A stretch of DNA of 33,687 nucleotides. Source: Brachionus koreanus. Lineage: Eukaryota; Rotifera; Eurotatoria; Ploima; Brachionidae. The translations under genes and the position numbers were made by a program. Under the pieces are notes generated by a model. It made no database searches, had not been told where the DNA came from, and saw only the letters and a program-made list of their open reading frames with translations. Shown piece by piece: positions 1-8,600 of this stretch (its first letter is position 1; each line of letters starts with the position of its first letter). Location: the NCBI GenBank assembly GCA_016987375.1, contig PJRA01000524.1, positions 921,851-955,537 on the forward strand, written 5' to 3'.

Positions 1-111
1 ATCCCCATTTTTGTCAAATTGTTTGAATAATGGCAGCGGATTGTACAAATCTTCTTCATCTTCATTTACTGCTTTGGAAATTAGATTTTTTCCAATTGAT
101 AAAAAATTCAT
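1..111 (-). CDS. 5' end of a minus-strand gene, cut by the window edge (possible EF-hand protein)
   Basis: Reading the minus strand from the ATG at 109-111 gives 37 open codons to the window edge, beginning MNFLSIGKNL and ending FKQFDKNGD. The last residues (DKNGD) look like the start of a canonical EF-hand calcium loop preceded by the usual F-x-x-F/L-D pattern, so a calcium-binding protein is possible. There is no signal peptide. The gene is divergent from the homeobox gene at 865, with about 750 bp of shared upstream DNA. Too little is visible to name a family; the EF-hand reading rests on five residues. Confidence 0.5.
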   Translation of the reverse strand, partial: MNFLSIGKNLISKAVNEDEEDLYNPLPLFKQFDKNGD

Positions 112-864
112 TTCAAATTTTTTTTTTCTTCTTTTAATTTATATGATTAAAATTTCTAAATTTTAAAGATAAAAACTACTCAACTATAAACATTTTTTAA
201 TTTTTTTTAAAAAAGTTTCTTTTCTTTTTTTTGACTTTATTTTAGAGAAAACGTTTTTTTCTTACAAATAATTGGTTTTGATTTTCTTAATTGTCATTTT
301 TGTTTTTGCATCTAAAAAATCTTTAACGTTTATTATAAATACAAAAATTTTGTATTTATTTTTTTATTATTTCGTATCTTTTGGTCTTGTTTTATCCGTT
401 TAAAAAATAATTTAAGAATTTTTAGCGGACATTGTGCTTTAATTAAAGCAAAAGAGACGTTTCTATGTTCGGTCATGCTTTGTTTACCAAAGGATCAATT
501 TTAAACTCTAAAAAAACCCTAGACTTAAACACAAATCATCCAATTGAATAAAATAATAATCTTTTATTCATAAATTATTATTTAACCAGCACATACTGAA
601 TTTTTCAAATAGATAAATCGATTGCAACAAATGTTAATGTAGCCTAGTTTGAACGAATAGAATTTAATCTTGTTTGTAATAATCGAAGCTACAATTTTGT
701 TGTTTTGGAATTTTGTAAACTAAATGATTACAAATATGGAGTTTGGGGCTTACTAGCTTAATCTAATTATCTGCGCATTTTTAGAAAGAAAAAAAAACTT
801 TATTTTTTAAGGTGCTAGGCAAATTTATTGCTTTAATTAGAAAAGAAAAAAAAGCTTTTGATTA
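112..864. other. Divergent intergenic / likely promoter region
   Basis: About 750 bp of AT-rich DNA between two divergently oriented starts (ATG 111 minus, ATG 865 plus). I see long A and T runs but no convincing ORF, RNA gene or repeat. It probably holds both promoters; no individual element can be assigned by eye. Confidence 0.5.
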
Positions 865-1719
865 ATGATGAAACAAAGTTTGGGTAATAAATCGGTCGAT
901 GTTTTCTATTTGGATGAAGAATGCGTCAGTAACGAAGCGTCATCGAGTTTCGATACTGACGAAGATGAACTGGATGAACATGACTATCTGAATAACAATG
1001 AGAATAGTTTAGAAGAGCAATCAGCGATTAAACTAGAATCAAGCAGGATAAGTGCTTTGAAATCGAATGCTTTCAAAAAGAAAAAACCTAGCAAGAAAAC
1101 AGATTATTTAAAAAAACGCAAATGTCGAACCACTTTTAACAAGTTTCAATTGAGCATATTGGAAAACGAGTTTATTCAATCGAATTTTGTGTCGAATGAA
1201 AAAATTGATTATCTTGTTCAGAGTACAGGACTTGATTCGAGAATAATAAAAAATTGGTTCAAAAACAAGCGATCGAGGGTCTTAGCTGATGCAAAAACAA
1301 ATTTAACAATCTCACCATTAAAACAAAATTTAGCTTGTAAGCCAGTCAAACAGGAGACACAAAATGAAGAGATTAGGGCGCAAAAATCTCCTTTTTGCTC
1401 GATTAATTCTGACAATTCTAGCAATAAAAATCTAAGTGGTCTGTTTAACATGGTGCATTCAATAAACTGCGATGAGACAAAATCAAAACCAGTTGAAAAA
1501 CCTTGCGAACCAAAAGCCAAATTAGACCTAAATTGTCTCAAATGCTGCAAAGAACTGTGCTATTGCAGTATTAGTAATCAAGCATTAAAACGATTGTATA
1601 AATATTATAGTGGATTTAACACAATTGACTTTGTCTATTGCTATGATGAAAAATATTCGTACTCAAATGAATTTAATAACTGTAATGATGAGAATGAAAA
1701 AGTATTTTTTAACTTGTAG
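865..1719 (+). CDS. Divergent K50 homeodomain protein (single exon)
   Basis: A 284-aa protein with an acidic N-terminus (residues 17-52 rich in D/E), a Lys-rich stretch (71-86) that could serve as a nuclear signal, and one homeodomain at about residues 84-143. Homeodomain landmarks are present: RTTF at 88-91, L99, F103, and helix 3 with W131, F132, K133, N134, K135, R136 (homeodomain positions 48-53). N51 is the invariant DNA-contacting Asn; Lys at position 50 is the bicoid/Otx-type residue, which in that class favours TAATCC-like sites. The sequence resembles PRD-class domains (RTTF..QL..LE..F) but is too divergent to place, and I see no paired domain. The C-terminal part has a cysteine cluster (C224, C227, C228, C232, C234) and a Tyr/Asn-rich tail. 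No intron is needed. Likely a nuclear transcription factor; subfamily unassigned. Confidence 0.85.
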   Translation: MMKQSLGNKSVDVFYLDEECVSNEASSSFDTDEDELDEHDYLNNNENSLEEQSAIKLESSRISALKSNAFKKKKPSKKTDYLKKRKCRTTFNKFQLSILENEFIQSNFVSNEKIDYLVQSTGLDSRIIKNWFKNKRSRVLADAKTNLTISPLKQNLACKPVKQETQNEEIRAQKSPFCSINSDNSSNKNLSGLFNMVHSINCDETKSKPVEKPCEPKAKLDLNCLKCCKELCYCSISNQALKRLYKYYSGFNTIDFVYCYDEKYSYSNEFNNCNDENEKVFFNL

Positions 1720-1843
1720 AAGCAAATTTACATGAGTCGAACCAAAATTCCGTCATGCATCAGATATTTCTTAATCTCATCGGTGATCTTATTCTATATT
1801 TTATGGCCTTTATTTTTTTCTTTGTTTAAAATTTTAATTTTAA

Positions 1844-1849
1844 AATAAA
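1844..1849 (+). terminator. Polyadenylation signal AATAAA for the homeobox gene
   Basis: AATAAA about 125 bp after the stop codon, in an AT-rich 3' stretch. It is a sensible signal, but such hexamers are frequent at this base composition. Confidence 0.35.
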
Positions 1850-2155
1850 AACTAAATACTACAACATTTCATTTTTAATTTATTCAACTATTTTCAAATT
1901 AGAAAAATATAATCTAATAATTTTAGTTATCCTTTATATTCACTCTTCTGATTAGAAGAAATTTATTATTCGAAATTGATTTCATGTAAGTTTAAAATTT
2001 TATCAAAAATTCTAAACCTAAGTTTTATATTCATCATTTTTTGCCAATTAGCAACTTTAGTTAATCTTTTTAAATTCAATAAATATTTATGCTGCAAAAA
2101 TTGAATAATATTGAATCATTTTTAAAATTCATTTAAATTCTTCAATGGATATTTT
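1850..2155. other. AT-rich spacer
   Basis: About 300 bp between the homeobox 3' end and the repeat island. Nothing beyond AT-rich sequence seen. Confidence 0.4.
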
Positions 2156-2318
2156 TGATGACTGCAGATCACTTAAAGATTGCAGAACTGTGATTCCTTT
2201 GAATCATATTCTCTTGTGCCCATTAAAGAAAAAAAACATTAATATAAAATTATCATTAATTTGGGAATTATTATTCATAAAACGATTTATATTAATAGTA
2301 ATTATGCATGTCCGATAT
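2156..2318 (+). repeat. 163-bp direct repeat, copy 1
   Basis: Starts TGATGACTGCAGATCACTTA and ends GCATGTCCGATAT. It matches 2547-2709 along its whole length at a constant 391-bp offset, with about 8-10 substitutions and no net indel. The two copies flank the minus-oriented LINE fragment 2319-2546. Confidence 0.9.
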
Positions 2319-2546
2319 TATTTATTTATTTTATTAAAAATATAATTTAGGGGGGGTCCCCAGGTTTGTCCGAATGGCTTGCGCCTTCGTTTAAACCCAA
2401 TTGTTACGTAAATATTGAGTACAAAAATATAAATATGTAAAAGAAGGAAAAAAGTTAAAACTTTATTTATGTCCAATTTGTGAGTCTGGAGAATTTGTCT
2501 ATAGGTGTTTCAAATCTTTTGGTTTGGTTTGCTTGTCGTTTCAACA
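2319..2546 (-). mobile_element. 5'-truncated LINE 3' end (minus orientation)
   Basis: Read on the minus strand this 228-bp segment ends in CTAAATTATATTTTTAATAA followed by A/T-rich AATAAATAA repeats. The same 3' tail is carried by the LINE fragment at 15421-16189 and by the solo tail at 8023-8103. Just before the tail both long fragments share a GAAGGC...TTCGGA block (here GAAGGCGCAAGCCATTCGGA on the minus strand). Its junctions are exactly the two copies of the 163-bp repeat, so the 5' truncation point is 2546 and the 3' end is 2319. Confidence 0.7.
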
Positions 2547-2709
2547 TGATGACTGCAGATCACTTAAAGATTGCAGAACTGTGATTCCTTTGAACCATAT
2601 TCTCTTGTGCTCATTAAAGAAAAAAAACACTAATATATAATTATCATTAATTTTGGAATTATTATTCATAAAACGATTTATTTTAATAGTGATTATGCAT
2701 GTCCGATAT
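2547..2709 (+). repeat. 163-bp direct repeat, copy 2
   Basis: Second copy of 2156-2318, roughly 95% identical by eye. Beyond 2709 the sequence diverges from the other copy at once, which marks the repeat's end. Confidence 0.9.
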
Positions 2710-2801
2710 GTTTACACATAATATATTAATTTGATAATAAGATAAATATTTACAAATTATTTCTATTCTACTTTTGTCTTATTTAAATAAGACTTATTGT
2801 T

Positions 2802-2814
2802 CTTTATTGTTCTT
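2802..2814 (+). repeat. Target-site duplication, left copy
   Basis: CTTTATTGTTCTT, identical to 4222-4234; the pair brackets the LINE at 2815-4221. Confidence 0.75.
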
Positions 2815-4221
2815 ATAAATGATTGTTCTCAATCCTAATAAATGCATGTCTTGACCAATCATATGTTCCAAAATCATGGAAACTAGCGGTAGTGTCCATG
2901 ATCCCGAAACCAATGAAGGACCACTCAGACGTCCAAAACTTTAGGCCAATTAGTCTCCTAAACACACTCGCCAAAATAACGGAAAGAGTTGTCCAAAAAA
3001 GACTAAATGACTGGCTTTGCTCTAACAAAATTCTATCTGAATACCAATGTGGATTCAGACTTTTTCACCAGACAAGCGATCAAATATTGCGTCTAATTCA
3101 AGGAAGATTGTCTGCGTTCAATCAAAGTCAAAAACTAGGGTCCGTTTTCATAGACATAGAAAAAGCCTTGCACCGCGGACTCTTGTACAAGCTTAACAAC
3201 TACAATATACCCGATGCCTTGGGCAGATGGATCAGAGACTACTTAAATAATCGTACATTCATAGTAAAAATAGGACAAACGTACTCGTCACCTAAACTGA
3301 TCCAAAACGGAGTGCCCCAAGGCAGTGTCTTGGATCCAGTCCTTTTCAATATTTTTTTCAATGACATCATTGAAACCGATTCCCAGGTTGACAAAGCTCT
3401 ATTTGCTGATGACATAGCCGGTAGGAGCACTTCAACTTCACTGAATATCATTCGAGTACGTCTCCAAAGATTCTTACAACATGTCCATACCTGGATGACA
3501 AAATGGAGACTAAAAATCAGTACTGCAAAAACGGTTCAATAGAGCGTGTAAAGATTTCAAAGATAAATTAAGATTAAACTACAATGGCCAAAGTATAAAA
3601 TCTGATTGAAATCCCAAATTTTTGGGTGTCACCTTAGACACAGGATTAAGACTCCATAGATACGCAGATGACTTAAAAACTAGATCGATTAAACGACTGA
3701 ACTTACTACGTTCAATTGGGGGGAAAAATGGGGAGCAAACAGTAAGCTTAAGCTTATAACATACAAAACATTGGTCAGATCTCTAATAGACTATGTGCCG
3801 TTTGCACCACAAATCATGTGCGAGACAAACAAAAATGTCCTGAAACGTATTCAACTCAAAGGCCTCAAGTACGCACTTAACTTAGCTCAAACGACAAATT
3901 CAGAAAAAGTATACAAAGAGGCAAAAATTGATAAAATAGTGGACAGGTCAAAAACACAAACAAAAAAGTATTTGAACAAAGCAATGATTACCAACAGCCT
4001 TATACAAAACTTTGTCGAAGACTACAATGACCATGAAGAACTTGACGAAGGAACTCTATGCAAGAATGCCTCAACAAAAACAATTCTTAGCGTACTCAAA
4101 AGTGACGAAGCGACTGTATGATAAATCCAGAGGTAAAAAATTCTGGATCGGGCTCAAAGGGAGCGTGTCCCGAAGTTCCGTGTGACCTTTAGTGTCGCAA
4201 AACCAATGTTCTTTACTACTA
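2815..4221 (+). mobile_element. 5'-truncated, inactivated non-LTR retrotransposon (jockey/CR1-like reverse transcriptase)
   Basis: Translation from about 2823 shows a jockey-like RT: FRPISLLNTLAKITERV, a damaged motif A (DIEKALHRG, several residues short of the usual D-K-A-F-D-x-V-W-H spacing), motif B GVPQGSVLDP (the usual G after L is D), and motif C FADD. The frame stops at 3541; homology resumes in other frames (FLGVTLD near 3620-3640; the thumb-like C-terminal part at about 3760-4119, with RSLIDYVPFAP and LKRIQLKGLKYAL). The first RT blocks, endonuclease and ORF1 are missing, so this is a 5'-truncated insertion. It is bounded by a perfect 13-bp duplication (2802-2814 / 4222-4234) and ends in a short TACTACTA tail rather than poly(A). 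That tail differs from the AATAAA-type tail at 2319, 8103 and 15421, implying a separate LINE family. Dead copy: frameshifts and stops. Confidence 0.9.
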
Positions 4222-4234
4222 CTTTATTGTTCTT
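4222..4234 (+). repeat. Target-site duplication, right copy
   Basis: CTTTATTGTTCTT, identical to 2802-2814, directly after the LINE's TACTACTA end. Confidence 0.75.
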
Positions 4235-5638
4235 TTACTCCGATTTGAAACTAATTCAATTAAAATTTAATCCAGTCCAATTTTTATTTAAACTTTAATA
4301 AAAAAATTCTTTTATTTGAGGTTGCATATAATGCTATTTAATTCAAAAATCAAAGACTTATGAGAGCAAAAAATTAAATTAATCGGCAACATTTAGTATT
4401 ATTTATAGTAATAGATCATAATTTTTACAATTAGGTCACTATTTAATAGCTTATACATTGCTAATGGTCTAATGTAGACTGACACTTTCATTTTAAACTT
4501 AACGTATTTTCTAGCAAATCAAGTGCCTTCTAAGACCCTCTTTTTAAAAGCTAAATTTGTTTAATCTCTGTTTTTTTGTGAATTGTATCTTTTTTTATAA
4601 ATCATTTTGAAGTCTACACAAAATGCTCTATTTAAATATTATTTTAAAATTTTATAGTTTTTTTAATAAGGACAACATGTGTACTCTTATTTTCTAGAAA
4701 ATACGATAGTGTAAAGACACGTTGAAATTTATAACTAGAATTTAATGATAATGCTCAAAAAGTATTTTTTAAATATTTTAGGAATTTTTTTAATTGAATA
4801 AATTATATGAAGAGACAGATTTTCATGTGTTAAATCATGGCCTTTTATTGCGAGTAATAATTCTGAATACAAAGAATTTTTGCATAAATTTGCAGAGATA
4901 AATCAAATTTAAAATTGAATGTTTACTTTGAATACATATTTCTTCTGTAAAACCTATTTATATTAAAAACTTTTGAGTATCCTAAATGATTGATTTTAAC
5001 TATTGTTTTTTTCTCAAAGATTATGTAACATAACTTTTCAACAGATAAAATAAACATAAAACTAAATCATTTAAACCAGGGAATGAATTAAATTAAATTT
5101 TAAATTTTAAATTTAATCTTAAGTCCACTCCATTATTATTTCTCTTTGGTGGCGATTCTTGTTTGGCTCCATGTGAATATCATCTCTTTTTGCTCTCGTT
5201 TTAGTGATCTTTGACTTTTCGGCATTTTTTTCTCTTGAGATGTTCATAATAATGCGACTCTAAACTCTTTTGCATCATGTAAGGTTAATTACACGATGCA
5301 ATAAATTAGCTCGATTCGAATTTTCAACAAAAAATTAAAAAAATAAATAATTAAATTAAATAAATAAATTTTTATTTATTTTTTAAGTTAAAAATTTTTT
5401 CTTTAAAAAATATTTATTTTCAAATAAAAATAATTAGTTTTATTCGCGTCGAGTAAATTTTTTAAAGATTCAAACAAAACTGTTTTTAGTTGTTTTTTTT
5501 TTTACAAAATATACATATACAAAATTAACAAAAAAATTCAATCGTATAATATTTTTACAAATAAAAAATAATTAAAAAAAAAAAAGCTGTAAACAGAAAA
5601 ATTCATCATATTTTTAAATCAAGATTAAAATAAAATAA
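4235..5638. other. AT-rich intergenic region, including the FRMD4-like 3' UTR side
   Basis: About 1.4 kb with no supported gene. The interval 5130-5310 is visibly less AT-rich than its surroundings and contains a hairpin (5270-5301). The right end (about 5340-5638) would hold the 3' UTR and polyadenylation site of the minus-strand FRMD4-like gene; several TTTATT (AATAAA on the minus strand) occur there and none can be chosen. Confidence 0.4.
5270..5301. repeat. Imperfect hairpin, 13-bp arms, 6-base loop
   Basis: TTGCATCATGTAA, six bases, then TTACACGATGCAA: 12 of 13 pairs match. It lies about 340 bp past the stop codon of the minus-strand FRMD4-like gene. Could be an RNA structure, a transposon relic, or chance. 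Confidence 0.4.
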
Positions 5639-8600
5639 CTAAACTAGAGTGGCATTAGTTGCTAGTTTAGAATCAATAAAACCGTTTGGATTTGATGTTT
5701 CATTATTAAGCCATTCGAGCATTTCAATGCCAAACTCTTCGGCAGTATGAATACTTAAATTGAGGCTTAAATTATTTGACAGATTATTCACATCTTTTTT
5801 GAACGAATGATTTGAATAATAATCATATTTTTGGTTATTATGCTCATTTAAAGTACTGGTCACATTTGATGCTGAGTTTATGTGGTTCAAATTTCTAACA
5901 CTATTTTGGTGTTTCATGTGCGCATAATTTTGCACCCCATTTGGAGAATTAAGACCGTTCTTCAGGTCTGGATTACTTTTAATTAAATCTTTTTCTGAAT
6001 TAATGTTACCCGAGTCCTCGTTAGTACCAGCGCTGCTACTGTTCAAGCTAACAAGCGAATTTGACGAAGAGTTCATGCCATTTTTAAATTTTGAATTAAA
6101 TTTAAAGTATTCGCTCAGCTCATGTGGTCTGTTTGAAATTATTTTGTTCGATTGGCTTATGTATCCGTTTTTAATAAGACATGAATTCGGCTCGACCAAA
6201 TCAGGACATGCAAATGATTCACGCGACTTGAATTCGTGTTTAGCATTACGTCGATTGGTCACATGATAGAAATTATGATCAGCCAGCAATTTAACGTTTG
6301 AATCGCTAGTGTTTTTTCGTGAATTTCGCTGATTGCGGAATGTAATAAATTCAGTCTGAGGCAGATTTTGATTCGAGTGATGATTAAGACTATTTGTCTG
6401 ATTCGGATTATAACTTCTCATGCCGACATCCAAAAAATCATCTTGTAGATAGAAATTTCTTTGACGCGATCCACCGTTGTCATTACATTTATGTTCGACC
6501 AGAAGTCCATTAGACATTTGCTTAAACAAATTTAATATATTTTTAATTTATTTTTTAATATATTTAATATATTTTTTAATAATTTTTTTAAAAATAAAAT
6601 TAAAAAACTAGGTTTACTTCTTCTGGAATAAAATTATTTTTGAAATTGTTTCCAATTTTTAAAACTTTTAGTTGATTTTCTTGATGACTATTTTCAATGA
6701 ATGTATTTTGTATAGGTATTAGTTGAGTTTGAGATTGAGTTTGATTTGGTGGATGATGAATTGCGTCACCATTTAAAATAGTTTTAACTTTTCGAGCCGC
6801 AGCCAAACGATTGTGTTTGCTCAGGCCATTTAATTCACTTGAGTCTAAGAACAGTTTTTGCTCTTGGGCTCTTCTGTACGAGTCCTTACGGTGAATTGAT
6901 GCTGGACTTATCTCTGAAAAGCTTTCCTCTATTTGTTTGAGCTTTACTTCTGACAAATGTTAAATAAAATTTGAATTATAACTTAATTTTTCTAAACAAA
7001 TCATATTTTTACCTTCACTCTTTTCAGTTTGAATTTTTAACTTTGATTCACCAGAATTATCTATTGATGTATTGGTCTCCACTTCGAGTCTTTTTTCTAG
7101 TTTATTAAGCTTTAAAAAAATTAACTTAGAATTGTGATTATTTAAGGAGTTAAATTTACTTTTTTTTTTGTTTTTTCATAGAACTCGCGTCTTTGCTTTT
7201 GAACAATGTAAGAAACATGTGGATCCGAAGCCAAGTTTAGAGTAATGAACATTATTTTTTTTTGTATATCACTTTCTAGACAAATATTGTCAATAAGAAT
7301 GTTTTTATCACGATTGTTATTTGCATTGAAGTTATTATTACGGAAATCAGCTAATATTTTTACCAACTTGTTTATATGTGATTTGTCACTTAGTGTTTGT
7401 TGAGCTATGTCTTGAATTTCCTTCAAAATTGAAATTTTCTTATTTTCATTGTTATTCAAAATTTGGTTTTAACTGCCATTTTTTAAATTAATTTATTTAT
7501 TTTTTTAAATAGAATTGATCTTACTTTAAATATTAGTAAAAAATAATTTAGAAAAAATTCATATTTTTAAAAGTTTGGGTTTATTTTTATTTCCAAATAT
7601 AAATCTTTAAATTAAAAAGACAAGTAACAATTATTTCTCATCATAGTTGATTTAAAAATTTACTTTTCAATTATTTTAAAAATAGCTTTATTTGTTCATA
7701 TAATATTCAAAAGAATTTTTTTTTCGGTATAAAAATTTTAATTTATTTTTAAGTTTGCCAAATTAACTTAATTAATTTATTTGAATATAAAATATATTAA
7801 TTAGGAAGTAACAGTGTATTTATTTGTAAAACTAATGAACATAAATTGGGTCAAGTTGACAGAATGTGATAAATTTGATTACAAAAATAATTATTTTTTT
7901 TAATTTTTATGCTATTTATTCAAATCATTTTGCTAAAATTCACAGCTAAATTTAAAACTCAGCTCTAATCTAACCAAACATTCTCTCAAAACAAGTTTTC
8001 TTATTCAAAAATAATTTCATGTGGCTGAAAGGAAGGACTAAGTCTCCATTCCAACCGGCCAAGGCTTTGCCTAAATTATATTTTAAATAAATAAATAAAT
8101 AATTATTCGATTTTGTGTGATCAAAAAATGAAAATAAAAAACTTTTTTCTGATAACCAAATATTCTTTACTTCATAAGCATTTACATAATAATGTAGCAT
8201 ATTTAAAAGGATTAATATAATTATGATATATTAGTTTAGCGTTAGAATTAAAAAAAAAAGATAAAAATTTTGCATTTCACTTAAGAAAACTAAATTTTTT
8301 TTTCAATCTAAAATTATCTAAAACCGAAAAATCTACTGTCATAAGGTTATTTTTAAGTAAAAGATGAACTTGACGAAGAATTTAGGGAGCTTTGGACTAA
8401 TAAAAAAAAAAAATAAAGAATTTTATCTAAAAATCTGGCTTGCATCATTTGTTGTCAATCTATGAAGAATGAAAAGGATGCTAATTTGTATTTGTCAAAG
8501 AAACATTAATAAATTAAAATTTTTTGATAAAAAAAATTCCTGTTTAATTTTAATATACATTTTTTGTCTTTTTTGTTCACAAAAATAGTGATCAATATAT

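Noticed and set aside
2145..2345. 66-codon plus-strand frame
   Set aside because: Lies mostly in the 163-bp repeat and LINE tail; the second repeat copy does not preserve it as a gene.
7970..8200. 76-codon minus-strand frame
   Set aside because: Antisense over the solo LINE tail in the FRMD4-like intron; no domain signal.
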